Shown: one piece after another, positions 24,821 to 34,314 of the stretch
Numbering within the stretch: the first letter of the stretch is position 1
Layout of the letters: each line of letters opens with the position of its first letter
Assembly (NCBI GenBank): GCA_964412015.1
Contig: CAYPMO010000016.1
Coordinates: forward strand, 6,043-70,042
From: SZUA-318 sp964412015
GTDB taxonomy: Bacteria; Gemmatimonadota; Gemmatimonadetes; Longimicrobiales; Gaopeijiaceae
DNA: 64,000 nucleotides
Reading direction: 5' to 3'
Program-made: the position numbers and the translations under genes
Notes under the pieces: model-generated
What the model saw: only the letters and a program-made list of their open reading frames with translations
Database searches by the model: none
Told to the model about the DNA's origin: nothing

Positions 24821-26011
24821 TCAGGCTCGGCGGTCGCGCCAACTCCGGGCGGCGTCCAGGGTCCTGGCCACGTCCTCGTCGGCGTTGTAAGCGCCCACGG
24901 AAAACCTCAGGACGCCCTTCCGGACGGAATGGCGCACACCGGCGTCCAGCAGATGCTGGCTGAGCGCGTTCAGGGCCGGGTCGGCGGCGGTGTCGTGCTG
25001 ACCCCGGCCTATGCCCCCCACCGCGACGACGTGGGCGAGATGCGGCCCCGGCTCGCCGCCGGCGACCGGAAAGCCCAGCGCCAGGAACCCGCGCGCGAGG
25101 TCCGCGGCCAGCCTCCGGACGTGGGCCTCGATCCTGGCCACACCCACCCCGTCGATGAGCGCGAGTGAGGCGGCGGCCGCCCTGGCGCCCAGGTAGTTGT
25201 AGTTGCCGAGGTCGAAGCGGCGCGCGCCCGCGGCGTAGGGCAGGTGTTCCCCGCCGCTCCTGGCCGTCTCTCCCGCGTCGGTCCCCAGGTCCATGCCGTA
25301 CCGGGCCACGTGACGGGGCACCATGGCCTCGGCGACCCGCCGGCGTACGTAGAGGAAGCCGTATCCGTACAAGGAGAGGAGGCACTTCTGCGTGGCGACG
25401 GCGAGGGCGTCGGCCCCCAGCGCATCCACGTCGGTCACGAGCGCGCCCACCGACTGCGCCGCATCCACGACGAGCAGCGCGCCCTGGGCGTGGGCCGCGT
25501 CGGCGAGCACGCGGAGGTCGGTCAGGAAGCCGGGGGAGAAGGAGAGCTGGGCGGCCGTGACCACCTTCGTCCGCTCGTCGATCGCCGAGGCCATCGCGTC
25601 CAGGGGAAGGTGCCCGTCCCGGGGTTCCACGGCCCGCACCTCGACCCCGTGGAGCTTCCGCAGGTTGTACCAGAGGAAGACGTTGTTCGGGTGCTCCAGG
25701 TCCGGGCAGATCACGACGTTGTCGCCGCTCCGCCACGGGATGCTGGACGCGATCAGGTTGAGCCCCTCCGAGACGTTCTTGGTGACGGCCACCTCATCGG
25801 GGTGCGCGCCCACCAGCGCCGCCAGACGACTCCGCGATTCCTCGACCGCCTCCTGGAACGCCGCCTTGTCGCCGGTGCCGAGGAGCCGCTCCTCGAGGTG
25901 CCGTCGGGCGGCCTCCGCGACCGGCTCGGGCATCAGGCTGCGCAGGGAGATGTCCAGGTACGCCTGGCCGCGCACGCCCGGAAAGAGTGCCCGCAGCTCG
26001 CTCAGCTCCAT
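24821..26011 (-). CDS. Class V PLP aminotransferase (NifS / isopenicillin-N epimerase-like)
   Basis: A 396-residue fold-type I PLP enzyme of class V. Motifs: CPDLEHPNNVFLW in the large domain, VVDAAQSVGAL (Asp183 and Gln186 contact PLP) and ATQKCLLSLYGYGF, where Lys209 is the Schiff-base lysine. The catalytic-loop cysteine needed for a true cysteine desulfurase is not obvious, so another beta- or gamma-reaction on an amino acid is more likely. The ATG overlaps the stop of the upstream symporter by one base (TGATG), so an imported amino acid is probably its substrate. The exact reaction is unknown. Confidence 0.8.
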   Translation of the reverse strand: MELSELRALFPGVRGQAYLDISLRSLMPEPVAEAARRHLEERLLGTGDKAAFQEAVEESRSRLAALVGAHPDEVAVTKNVSEGLNLIASSIPWRSGDNVVICPDLEHPNNVFLWYNLRKLHGVEVRAVEPRDGHLPLDAMASAIDERTKVVTAAQLSFSPGFLTDLRVLADAAHAQGALLVVDAAQSVGALVTDVDALGADALAVATQKCLLSLYGYGFLYVRRRVAEAMVPRHVARYGMDLGTDAGETARSGGEHLPYAAGARRFDLGNYNYLGARAAAASLALIDGVGVARIEAHVRRLAADLARGFLALGFPVAGGEPGPHLAHVVAVGGIGRGQHDTAADPALNALSQHLLDAGVRHSVRKGVLRFSVGAYNADEDVARTLDAARSWRDRRA

Positions 26012-27228
26012 CACGGACCTCGCTTCTCTTCGGACGCCGCCACCAGGACCGTCCCGACCACGTCGCCCATGACGTTGAGCGTGGTGTTCCCCATGTCCAC
26101 CACGCGGTAGATGCCGCCCACGATGGCCGCGACCTCCAGGGGGAGGTGCAGGGCCTGGACCATGACGAGAGCGACCACGAAGCCCCCGCCCGGGATCCCG
26201 CCGGACCCGGCCGAGAGGAGGAAGGCCATCAACGCGACGGTGAACACCTCGCCGGGCCCGAGGGGTACGCCGGCCGCCTGCGCGGTGAAGAGCGCGACCC
26301 CCGAGAGGAAGATCGCGGTACCGTCCTTGTTGATCTGCGCACCCAGAGGCAGCGTGAACGCGTACAGGGGGCGCGGGAGCTTCAACTCCTCCGCCACCTC
26401 CAGCGACACCGACAGGGACGCCAGACTCGAGGTGGTGGCGATCGTCGTCGCCCAGATGTTCCAGGTCCGCCGGAGGAACGTCCACGGCCGCCACCCGGCG
26501 AGCCACCGGAGCGCCACCAGGTAGGCTCCGACCACGATCAGCTGGGCGCCCCACACGCTGCCGACGAAGCCCGCCATGGGGCCGAACAGGAGCGAGCCGT
26601 AGCGACCCACCGCGACGGCCATGAGCGCCCCGATCCCGAACGGGGCCACGGCGAGGATCAGGTCCACGAGCTTCCGGAAGAGGGCGGCGAGGTCCGCGTA
26701 GAGGTCCCTGAGCCGATCCCGCGAGGAAGCGGGCAGCATGAGCGTGGCGACGCCCAGGAGGACGCCCACGACCACGACCTGGGCCACGTTGCCCTCCGCG
26801 AACGCGGCGAAGACGTTCTCCGGCACGAGGTCGAGGAGGATATCCGCGAGCGAGAGCGTCGTGCCCACGTCCCGACCGAGCGGGGCGTCGAGCGTCATCC
26901 CGGCGCCCGGCCGGGCGAGCGCCACGGCGGCGACGCCCAGGAGCACCGCCGCCGCCGTGGTGATCGCGAAGTAGACGGTGATCTTCCCGGCCAGACGCCC
27001 GAAGGTCTTCAAGTCCGTCAGCGACGTGAGCCCCGCGAGGAGGTTACAGAGGACGAGCGGCACCGCGGCCATCATGAGGAGCCGGATGAACAGCGTCCCG
27101 ACCGGCTCGATCATGGTCACGCGCTCGCCGAGGAGCGCGCCCAGGACGGCGCCGACCGCCATTCCCACGAGGATCCAGCCGCCGAGGCCTACGGGGCGCC
27201 GGCCCGGCTTGGGGGAGGCGGTGGTCAT
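26011..27228 (-). CDS. DAACS-family sodium:amino acid symporter with altered substrate residue
   Basis: A 405-residue membrane protein of the GltP/GltPh family (elevator transporters). Landmarks: ATTSSLASL (serine-rich hairpin 1), GAQINKDGTA, the hairpin-2 loop SAGSGGIPGGGF, and DMGNTTLNVMGD (residues 378-389). In GltPh the last motif is DxxRTxxNVxGD, whose Arg binds the substrate side-chain carboxylate. Here that Arg is Asn381, while the ligands Asp378 and Asn385 are kept. The protein is therefore probably not an aspartate/glutamate or dicarboxylate carrier and may move neutral amino acids. It is coupled to the class V aminotransferase gene. Confidence 0.85.
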   Translation of the reverse strand: MTTASPKPGRRPVGLGGWILVGMAVGAVLGALLGERVTMIEPVGTLFIRLLMMAAVPLVLCNLLAGLTSLTDLKTFGRLAGKITVYFAITTAAAVLLGVAAVALARPGAGMTLDAPLGRDVGTTLSLADILLDLVPENVFAAFAEGNVAQVVVVGVLLGVATLMLPASSRDRLRDLYADLAALFRKLVDLILAVAPFGIGALMAVAVGRYGSLLFGPMAGFVGSVWGAQLIVVGAYLVALRWLAGWRPWTFLRRTWNIWATTIATTSSLASLSVSLEVAEELKLPRPLYAFTLPLGAQINKDGTAIFLSGVALFTAQAAGVPLGPGEVFTVALMAFLLSAGSGGIPGGGFVVALVMVQALHLPLEVAAIVGGIYRVVDMGNTTLNVMGDVVGTVLVAASEEKRGP

Positions 27229-27319
27229 GGGACCAACTTGCGCGGGGCTGCCCTGGTGGCAAGTGTGGGCTGGTCCGAGCGAGACGTCACGACTGGTCGG
27301 AACGGAGGAGACCGAGCGA

Positions 27320-27541
27320 ATGATACGTCGCCTGCTGGTGGCCGCGGCGATGCTGGGCGTATGGGCCTGCGGTCAGAGCGCCGATCCCGACGCGACCACG
27401 AACCGCGACACGCTCACGCGCCGACAGAAGGACTCGATCGTGTCCACGATGCCGATTCCCGGCGCGTCCGGGATCCGTGGCGCCCAGACCGCGGCCGACC
27501 GCGCCGCCGAGCGCGCCCAGCGGCACGACACGATCCGCTGA
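27320..27541 (+). CDS. Small lipoprotein of unknown function
   Basis: A 73-residue lipoprotein with a VWAC lipobox (Cys17). The mature part of 56 residues is hydrophilic and helical, starting ADPDATTNRDTLTRRQKDS and followed by a proline-glycine stretch and an AARAER-like helix. The ATG at 27320 is preceded by GGAGGAG. Such small DTLTRRQKDS-type lipoproteins recur in Gemmatimonadota, but I know of no assigned function. The gene is divergent from the symporter and convergent with the SPP-like gene. Confidence 0.6.
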   Translation: MIRRLLVAAAMLGVWACGQSADPDATTNRDTLTRRQKDSIVSTMPIPGASGIRGAQTAADRAAERAQRHDTIR

Positions 27542-27550
27542 ACACCCGCC

Positions 27551-28357
27551 TCACAGCAGCCCGAAGTGGCGGCATCCCTCCAGGACCCCGCCGGCGTACG
27601 GAGCCCGGGCGAAATAGACCCGGTCGAGGATCCCCAGCCGGGCGGCGTCGCGCTGAAGGTCGCGCCGGAGTGCCTCCGGCGCGTTCCCGACCAGGATCCC
27701 CTTGAACCCGGCCAGCATGGCGGCCGCATCGTTGCCCGAGTCACCCGCGTAGACGAGGCGCTCGGCATCCACCCCGGTCTCGCGCAGGATGTGGCGAACC
27801 GCGAAATCCTTCGCCACGCCCGCCGGCAGGAGGTCCACCAGCCCCAGGCCGTCCGACGCCTGCACGCTGTAGACCACCCTCACCCGGTCCCGCAGGGCGC
27901 CGAGCCGCGCGTCGAGCGCGGCGAGCAGCGCGCCGTGGTCGGCCCCGGGCGCGAGCTCGTAGCTCACCTTGAAGGGCGTCTGGCGATCCTCGCTCTGGAG
28001 CTCGAGCCCGGCCAGGCCGGACACGCGTTCGCGCACCTCGCGGGCGCTCAGGCCGCCCCACGCCTCCCGCATGCTCCGGGCGTAACCCTCGTCGAGCACG
28101 TACGCGCCGGACCCCGCCACGTACACGGACGTTCCCACGTCGCAGGCGAGGTACGCCGGCTCCGGCAGCCCGTGCTCCTCGATCCCCCGCAGGGCCAGCC
28201 GGAAGTCCCTCCCCGTCGCGTACGCCAGGCAGAGTGCCGGCCTCGCCTCCACCTCCTCACGGAACGCCGAGACGGCCGCCTCCCAGACCGGACCCTCCTC
28301 CAGCGGGATCACCGTGCCGTCCATGTCGCACGCCAGCACCAAGTCCCATGCAGCCAC
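27551..28357 (-). CDS. spp: Sucrose-phosphate phosphatase-like HAD hydrolase
   Basis: A 268-residue HAD subclass IIB phosphatase. Motif I is DMDGT (residues 11-15), motif II is the Thr of AYATGRD, and motifs III-IV include AGDSGND (Asp206, Asp210). The cap contains the FKVSYEL segment and the length matches bacterial sucrose-6F-phosphate phosphatases. It should hydrolyse the product of the divergent sucrose-phosphate synthase to free sucrose. The GTG at 28357 follows AAGGGGGA; the alternative of a trehalose- or mannosyl-phosphate phosphatase is disfavoured by the adjacent sucrose genes. The 83-base gap to the SPS gene contains both promoters. Confidence 0.8.
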   Translation of the reverse strand: MAAWDLVLACDMDGTVIPLEEGPVWEAAVSAFREEVEARPALCLAYATGRDFRLALRGIEEHGLPEPAYLACDVGTSVYVAGSGAYVLDEGYARSMREAWGGLSAREVRERVSGLAGLELQSEDRQTPFKVSYELAPGADHGALLAALDARLGALRDRVRVVYSVQASDGLGLVDLLPAGVAKDFAVRHILRETGVDAERLVYAGDSGNDAAAMLAGFKGILVGNAPEALRRDLQRDAARLGILDRVYFARAPYAGGVLEGCRHFGLL

Positions 28358-28440
28358 GGATCCCCCTTGAGATGAACCTTTTGGAGACAAGAGGTTACGC
28401 TGAAAGGCCCCCCTGAACCACATCAGAGGATCGCGCGAAC

Positions 28441-30735
28441 ATGAGCCGGGCGCACGACGCCGATGAGTCCAGACCTCCCCCTCCGTCGGCGGGAGCGTCC
28501 CCCGCGGCCCCGCTCGATCCACCCCCGGGTGGCCCCGCCACGGGTCGGAGCCCCGGCCTCTACATCCTCTCCCTGAGCGTGCACGGCCTGGTGCGCGGAC
28601 GGGACATGGAACTCGGCAGGGACGCCGACACGGGCGGGCAGGTGGCGTACGTCGTGGATCAGGCGCGCGCGCTGGCCCGGGTCCCGGACGTCGCGCGGGT
28701 GGATCTCGTGACCCGCCGGATCCAGGATCGAGTGGTTCATGAGAGCTACGCCGCGCCCACGGAAGCGTTGTCGGCCGGCGCCCGCATCGTGCGGCTTCCG
28801 TTCGGCCCGCGGCGATACCTCCACAAGGAGCGCCTCTGGCCGCACCTCCCGAGCCTGGTGGACCAGATCATACGTCATATCCGCGCGGAGCGCCGGGCTC
28901 CCGATGTCGTGCACGGGCATTACGCGGATGCGGGATTCGTGGGATCCCAGGTCGCCAAGGTCCTGGGGGTCCCGTTCCTCTTCACCGGGCACTCGCTCGG
29001 ACGCGTCAAGGCGGCGCGCCTGCGCGAGCATGGGCAGGACGAAGCGGTCCTCGAGGAGCGTTACCGTTTCGTCCGGCGCATCGAGGCGGAGGAAGGCGCT
29101 CTGGAAACGGCCGCCGCGGTGATCGCGAGCACGCACCAGGAGGTGGACGAGCAGTACGCGCTCTACCACCACTACCGACGCCAGCGGATGGTCGTGATTC
29201 CGCCGGGCGTCGACCTGTCCCGCTTCACTCCTCCGGACGTCGACGAGGCGGCCCCGTGGAGGCCCACCCGAGCGTCACCCCGTATCGCGGGCGAGGTCCG
29301 GCGATTCCTCGCGCAGCCGGACAAACCCCTCATCCTGGCCATGGCCAGGCCCGACGAGAGGAAGAACTTCGCGACGCTGCTGGAGGCATACGGGCGGAAC
29401 CAGGCGTTGCGCGAGCGGGCCAACCTCCTCCTGGTGGCCGGGACCCGTGACGACATCCGGGAGATGCCGCCGGGTGCGCGCAGGGTGCTCACGGAGATCC
29501 TCCTCCTCATCGACCGCTACGACCTGTACGGTTTGGTTGCGTACCCGAAAGCGCACGGCCCCGACGACGTCGCCGATCTGTATCGGATGGCCGCGGCATC
29601 CGGCGGCGTCTTCGTGAACCCGGCCCTCACCGAGCCGTTCGGCTTGACCCTGTTGGAAGCGGCGGCCAGCGGGCTCCCCGTGCTCGCCACCAACGACGGC
29701 GGTCCCCGGGACATCCTGGAGGCGTGTCGAAACGGGCTCCTCCTGGACCCACGCGACGCCGAGGACATGGGATTCCGGATCCTGGCGGCGCTGGAGGACC
29801 GGGCCCGCTGGGAGAAATGGTCGAGGAACGGACTGCGCGGCGTGCGCACGTCGTTCACGTGGGAGAGCCATGCCTGCAGGTACCTGGAGGTGGCGCGGGC
29901 CGCTCTGAGCGAGACCGGGGAGATCCGGCCGGTGATGGGACGGAGTCGCCTGCCGGGGATCGACCGCATCCTCGTCGCCAACATCGACCACACCCTCTCG
30001 GACGACATCGCGGCCTTGCGAGAGCTTCTCCGCGCCCTCAGGGAGGCGGGGGACAACGTCGGGTTCGCGCTGACCACGGGGAAGCCCCTCCCGATGGCCG
30101 TCGAGATCCTCGCGCATCTTGGGATCCCTCCTCCCGACATCCTCGTCTGCGCGACGGGCACCAGCATCTACTATGGAGCCTCGCTCACCCCGGACCGGTC
30201 CTGGGAGCGTCAGATCAACTACTGCTGGGAGCCCGAGCGTGTGAAGGCGGCGCTGGCGGCCGTACCGGGCCTCGCGCTCCTGGACGACGAGCCCGCCACG
30301 CGGTTCCGGCTCCGATTCCGTCCCGAGGATCCCCACTCCCCGAGCCTCCAGGTCATCCGGCGGACGCTCCGAAGGGAGGGACTGCGGGTCACGGCCACGC
30401 TCGATCGCGGCCGGGACCTGGACGTCACGCCGGTGAGCGCTTCGCCAGGCCTCGCCATTCGATTCCTCGCCTACAAATGGGACTTGCCGCCCGATCGCAT
30501 GCTCGTGACCGGCGACTCGGGCAACGACGCCGACGCGTTGGCGGGAGACATGCTGGGCGTCGTCGTCGGGAATCACTCCGCCGAGCTGGAGGCCCTCCGT
30601 GACCGACCCCGGGTCTACTTCAGCGACAGGCCCCACGCGTGGGGGATCCTCGACGGGATACGGCACTACGACTTCTTCGGATCCATCCGCGTCCCCGATA
30701 GCTCCGAACCTTCCCTGGAGACGACCACGGCATGA
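28441..30735 (+). CDS. sps: Sucrose-phosphate synthase with degenerate SPP-like C-terminal domain
   Basis: A 764-residue enzyme joining UDP-glucose (or ADP-glucose) and fructose-6-phosphate to sucrose-6-phosphate. Residues 40-490 are a GT4 core with DTGGQVAYVVDQ, GHYADAGFVG, FTGHSLGR, RPDERKN and EPFGLTLLE (Glu398 and Glu406). Residues 505-750 are an SPP-like HAD domain. Its nucleophile motif reads NIDHT (Asn514 where Asp is needed), though GDSGND (691-696) is kept, so the phosphatase is probably dead and the divergent spp gene supplies that step. The first 38 residues are a proline-rich tail. The stop overlaps the sucrose synthase start (ATGA). Confidence 0.9.
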   Translation: MSRAHDADESRPPPPSAGASPAAPLDPPPGGPATGRSPGLYILSLSVHGLVRGRDMELGRDADTGGQVAYVVDQARALARVPDVARVDLVTRRIQDRVVHESYAAPTEALSAGARIVRLPFGPRRYLHKERLWPHLPSLVDQIIRHIRAERRAPDVVHGHYADAGFVGSQVAKVLGVPFLFTGHSLGRVKAARLREHGQDEAVLEERYRFVRRIEAEEGALETAAAVIASTHQEVDEQYALYHHYRRQRMVVIPPGVDLSRFTPPDVDEAAPWRPTRASPRIAGEVRRFLAQPDKPLILAMARPDERKNFATLLEAYGRNQALRERANLLLVAGTRDDIREMPPGARRVLTEILLLIDRYDLYGLVAYPKAHGPDDVADLYRMAAASGGVFVNPALTEPFGLTLLEAAASGLPVLATNDGGPRDILEACRNGLLLDPRDAEDMGFRILAALEDRARWEKWSRNGLRGVRTSFTWESHACRYLEVARAALSETGEIRPVMGRSRLPGIDRILVANIDHTLSDDIAALRELLRALREAGDNVGFALTTGKPLPMAVEILAHLGIPPPDILVCATGTSIYYGASLTPDRSWERQINYCWEPERVKAALAAVPGLALLDDEPATRFRLRFRPEDPHSPSLQVIRRTLRREGLRVTATLDRGRDLDVTPVSASPGLAIRFLAYKWDLPPDRMLVTGDSGNDADALAGDMLGVVVGNHSAELEALRDRPRVYFSDRPHAWGILDGIRHYDFFGSIRVPDSSEPSLETTTA

Positions 30736-33167
30736 CGGGCCACATTCAGGCGCTCCTGACACGCCACCGAGCGGAAGCCTACCTGCTCTTTCGACGTTAC
30801 CGGGCCCTGGGGCGGAGTCTCCTGAGTTGGTCCGATCTGACGTATGAATTCGACCAGTTCTGTGAGACCGAGGCGGGACAGGCTCTGGCCGACTCGGCCC
30901 TGAGGGCCCTGATCCGGTCCACGCAAGAGGCCGTCGTGCACGGCCCGTCGTTCTATCTGGCAGTCCGCAGACGGGTCGCGAAATGGCGCTACCTCATCGT
31001 CCACGCCGAGGAGATGATCTGCCGGGAGATCTCGGTCGCGGAGTTCCTGGCGTCCAAGGAGCGCCTGGCTGGGCACGTGATCCAGGAGGGCTCGTGGACG
31101 CTCGAGGTGGATCTGGGCCCGTTCGAGCGTGGGTTCCCGCGTCTCTCCGAGTCCCGTTCGATCGGACAGGGCGTCCGGTTCCTCAATCGTCATCTGTCGG
31201 CCCGTGTCTTCGCTCGCAGCCGGGACGGGATGGAGCGGCTCTTCGACTTCCTCCGCGTGCATCACGTACGGGGCCGGCAGCTCATGCTCAACGGCAGCGT
31301 GGGCGACGTCCAGGCGCTCCAGGTGGCCCTGCGCGAGGCCAGGGATCTCCTGGACGGAAACGAAGCCGACCAAGGCTGGGACGTGCACGGCGCGCGCCTC
31401 CGGGCCCTGGGCTTCGAGCCCGGCTGGGGCCGTTCGTCCGAACGGATCCGGGAGACCATGGGGCTCCTGTCGGACATCCTCGAGGCTCCGGCCCCGGACA
31501 ACCTGGAGGCGTTCCTCGCCCGCGTGCCGATGGTCTTCTCCATCGCGATCATCTCGCCGCACGGTTACTTCGGGCAGTCCGGCGTGCTGGGCAAACCGGA
31601 CACCGGGGGGCAGGTGGTCTACATCCTCGACCAGGTCAGGGCCCTGGAGCGGGCGATGCGGACCTCCATCCACGAACAGGGACTGGACGTGGAGCCCCAG
31701 ATCATCGTGGTCAGCCGTCTCATCCCGGAGGCCTCGGGAACGACGTGTGATCTTCCACGGGAGCCTCTCATGGGGACCCGGAACGCCCGCATCCTGCGCG
31801 TTCCCTTCCGGGACGAAGCCGGCGAGATCGTTCAGGAGTGGGTCTCTCGCTTCGAGATCTGGCCCTACCTGGAGGACTTCGTGCAGGAGGCCGAGGGGCG
31901 ACTCGTGACCGAGCTGGGCGAGAAGCCGGACTTCATCATCGGCAACTACTCGGACGGGAACCTGGTGGCGAGCCTCATGGCGCAGCGGCTGGGCGTGACC
32001 CAGTGCAACATCGCCCACGCCCTGGAGAAGACGAAATATGTCAACTCGGACCTCTACTGGCCCGAGCATGAGGAGGAACGCCACTTCTCATGCCAGTTCA
32101 CCGCCGATCTCATCTCGATGAACACGGCGGACTTCATCATCACCAGCACATACCAGGAGATCGCGGGCACGGACGAGAGCGTGGGGCAATACGAGAGCTA
32201 CCAGGCGTTCACCATGCCCGGCCTGTTCCGCGTGACGTCCGGCGTGGACGCCTTCGACCCCAAGTTCAACATCGTCGCGCCCGGAGCCGACACGGAGATC
32301 TTCTTTCCCTTCACGGATACGGAACGCCGGATGCCCGACGTCCGGGAGGAGATCCGGGCCCTGGTCTACGGCGGGCTGCAACCCAATGCCCGGGGCCAAC
32401 TGAAGGCGACGGAGAAGCCCCTGCTGTTCGCGATGTCCCGGCTGGACCCCATCAAGAACATGACCGGCCTCCTGGACTGGTACGGCAGGACGCCTGAGCT
32501 GCGGGAGCTGGTCAACCTCCTGCTCGTGGGAGGAGAGGTGGACCCGGGCCACTCCACGGACCCGGAAGAGCGGGCTCAGATCGAGCAGATGCACCACCTC
32601 TTCGACGCCCACGCGCTGGACGGCGAAGCACGCTGGGTAAGGATGCAGACGGACAAGAACCGCGTCGGCGAGCTCTACAGGGTGGTGGCGGACACCCGGG
32701 GCGCTTTCGTGCAGCCGGCGCTCTTCGAGGGCTTCGGACTCACGGTGGTGGAAGCCATGAGCTCCGGATTGCCCGTGTTCGCCACGCGCTACGGGGGACC
32801 CCTGGAGGTGGTGACGAACGGGAAGTCCGGCTTCCACATCGATCCCCACCACGGGGATGACGCGGCCCGGCTGATGGTGGGGTTCTTCCTCGCGTGCCGG
32901 GAGAAGCCGGCGGACTGGGACGAAATCTCCCGGGCCGCCATCGCCCGCGTGCGCGAGAAGTACGACTGGGAGCTCTACGCCACCAAGCTGCTCGCTCTCT
33001 CGCGGATCTACGGTTTCTGGAAGTACATCACCAACATCGAGCGGGAAGAGACCCGTCGGTACCTGGACATGTTCTACGGGTTGGTCTTCCGGCCCCTGGC
33101 CCGCGGCATCCGGCCGGGCCGTCACGCTCGCGGCCCACAAGACACGATAGAGGAGGGAATCGAATGA
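30732..33167 (+). CDS. susA: Sucrose synthase
   Basis: An 811-residue enzyme of full sucrose-synthase length (UDP/ADP + sucrose to NDP-glucose + fructose, reversible). The N-terminal 250 residues are the family-specific regulatory domain. The GT-B core has HGYFGQ with GKPDTGGQVVYILDQ, NYSDGNLVA, HALEKTKY and FEGFGLTVVE (Glu666 and Glu674). It overlaps SPS by ATGA, so synthesis and cleavage enzymes are made in one operon. Sucrose synthase is rare outside plants and cyanobacteria, with scattered bacterial examples. No N-terminal Ser phosphorylation site of plant type is obvious. Confidence 0.93.
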   Translation: MTGHIQALLTRHRAEAYLLFRRYRALGRSLLSWSDLTYEFDQFCETEAGQALADSALRALIRSTQEAVVHGPSFYLAVRRRVAKWRYLIVHAEEMICREISVAEFLASKERLAGHVIQEGSWTLEVDLGPFERGFPRLSESRSIGQGVRFLNRHLSARVFARSRDGMERLFDFLRVHHVRGRQLMLNGSVGDVQALQVALREARDLLDGNEADQGWDVHGARLRALGFEPGWGRSSERIRETMGLLSDILEAPAPDNLEAFLARVPMVFSIAIISPHGYFGQSGVLGKPDTGGQVVYILDQVRALERAMRTSIHEQGLDVEPQIIVVSRLIPEASGTTCDLPREPLMGTRNARILRVPFRDEAGEIVQEWVSRFEIWPYLEDFVQEAEGRLVTELGEKPDFIIGNYSDGNLVASLMAQRLGVTQCNIAHALEKTKYVNSDLYWPEHEEERHFSCQFTADLISMNTADFIITSTYQEIAGTDESVGQYESYQAFTMPGLFRVTSGVDAFDPKFNIVAPGADTEIFFPFTDTERRMPDVREEIRALVYGGLQPNARGQLKATEKPLLFAMSRLDPIKNMTGLLDWYGRTPELRELVNLLLVGGEVDPGHSTDPEERAQIEQMHHLFDAHALDGEARWVRMQTDKNRVGELYRVVADTRGAFVQPALFEGFGLTVVEAMSSGLPVFATRYGGPLEVVTNGKSGFHIDPHHGDDAARLMVGFFLACREKPADWDEISRAAIARVREKYDWELYATKLLALSRIYGFWKYITNIEREETRRYLDMFYGLVFRPLARGIRPGRHARGPQDTIEEGIE

Positions 33168-34225
33168 GCTTCGACGCTATTCTCCAGCGGACCTTCTGGG
33201 GCAACACGCTCTGGGAGTGGAGTGCGGCCCTCGCCGTGGGTCTCATCGTGGGCTTCGGGCTGCGGTTGGTCGCTCGCGTTGTCGTATCCAAAACCCGGGC
33301 CCTCGCCGACAGAACCGCCACCGGCATCGACAACCTGGTGGTGGACCTCGTGCTGCGGACCAAGGGACTGGTCATCTTCCTCGTCGCCCTGTGGGCGGCG
33401 TCGCTCATGCTGGACCTCTCCGGCACCGTGCAGGGGCGGATCCGCTCGCTCCTCGTGCTCGGGCTGCTCGTCCAGGCCGGGATCTGGGCAGGCGGCATCG
33501 TGCAGCACTTCCTCGAGGTGTACAAGCAGCGCGCGCTGGAGGAAGACCCCGGCGTGGCCACCGCCGTGGGGGCCCTGGGGTTCATCGGCCGGCTCGTCAT
33601 CTGGTCGCTCGTCCTGTTGCTCGCCCTCGAGAACCTGGGCGTGGACGTCACCACCCTGGTGACCACCCTGGGGATCGGGGGCATCGCGGTCGCCCTGGCG
33701 CTGCAGAACGTCCTGTCGGATCTGTTCGCGTCCCTTTCGATCCTCTTCGACAAGCCGTTCGTCGTCGGCGACTTCATCATCGTGGGTGACCTGCTGGGAA
33801 CCGTGGAGCACGTGGGCCTCAAGACCACTCGGATCCGCGCGCTGGGCGGGGAGCAGCTCATCTTCTCCAACCGGGACCTCCTGGACAGCCGCATCCGGAA
33901 CTTCAAGCGGATGAACGAGCGGCGCATCGCATTCCAGGTGGGCGTCCAGTACGACACCGGCCTGGAGAAGCTCGAGCGCATCCCGGGGATGATCCGGGAC
34001 ATCGTGGAGGCCCAGGAGCAGGCGCGCTTCGACCGGTGCCACTTCAAGGGCTTCGGGGACTCCTCGCTCGACTTCGAGACCGTGTACTACGTGCTCGTGC
34101 CGGACTACGCAGCCTACATGGATACCCAGCAGGCGATCAATCTGGAGATGTATCGCCGGTTCGCCGAGGAAGGGATCGAGTTCGCCTTCCCGACGCGGAC
34201 GGTACATCTGTTCGCGGCAGGGTAG
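33164..34225 (+). CDS. mscS: MscS-family mechanosensitive channel
   Basis: A 353-residue protein with about four membrane segments. The pore-lining helix TTLGIGGIAVALALQNVLSD is followed by the ILFDKPFVVGDFIIV start of the cytoplasmic beta domain and a C-terminal vestibule. That fits the MscS/MscK family of osmotic emergency valves. It overlaps the sucrose synthase stop (ATGA) and has an AGGAGGG site at 33151. Placement after sucrose genes suggests that sucrose serves as an osmolyte and the channel releases solutes on downshock. This is inferred from gene order. Confidence 0.85.
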   Translation: MSFDAILQRTFWGNTLWEWSAALAVGLIVGFGLRLVARVVVSKTRALADRTATGIDNLVVDLVLRTKGLVIFLVALWAASLMLDLSGTVQGRIRSLLVLGLLVQAGIWAGGIVQHFLEVYKQRALEEDPGVATAVGALGFIGRLVIWSLVLLLALENLGVDVTTLVTTLGIGGIAVALALQNVLSDLFASLSILFDKPFVVGDFIIVGDLLGTVEHVGLKTTRIRALGGEQLIFSNRDLLDSRIRNFKRMNERRIAFQVGVQYDTGLEKLERIPGMIRDIVEAQEQARFDRCHFKGFGDSSLDFETVYYVLVPDYAAYMDTQQAINLEMYRRFAEEGIEFAFPTRTVHLFAAG

Positions 34226-34314
34226 GGCCGGCGCGGTCGCTCGCCACGGGTGTTCGCCCTCGGCGGCGGTCACGGACTCGCCGGACGGGCCGAAGTGGCC
34301 CATCTTAGGCGGCG

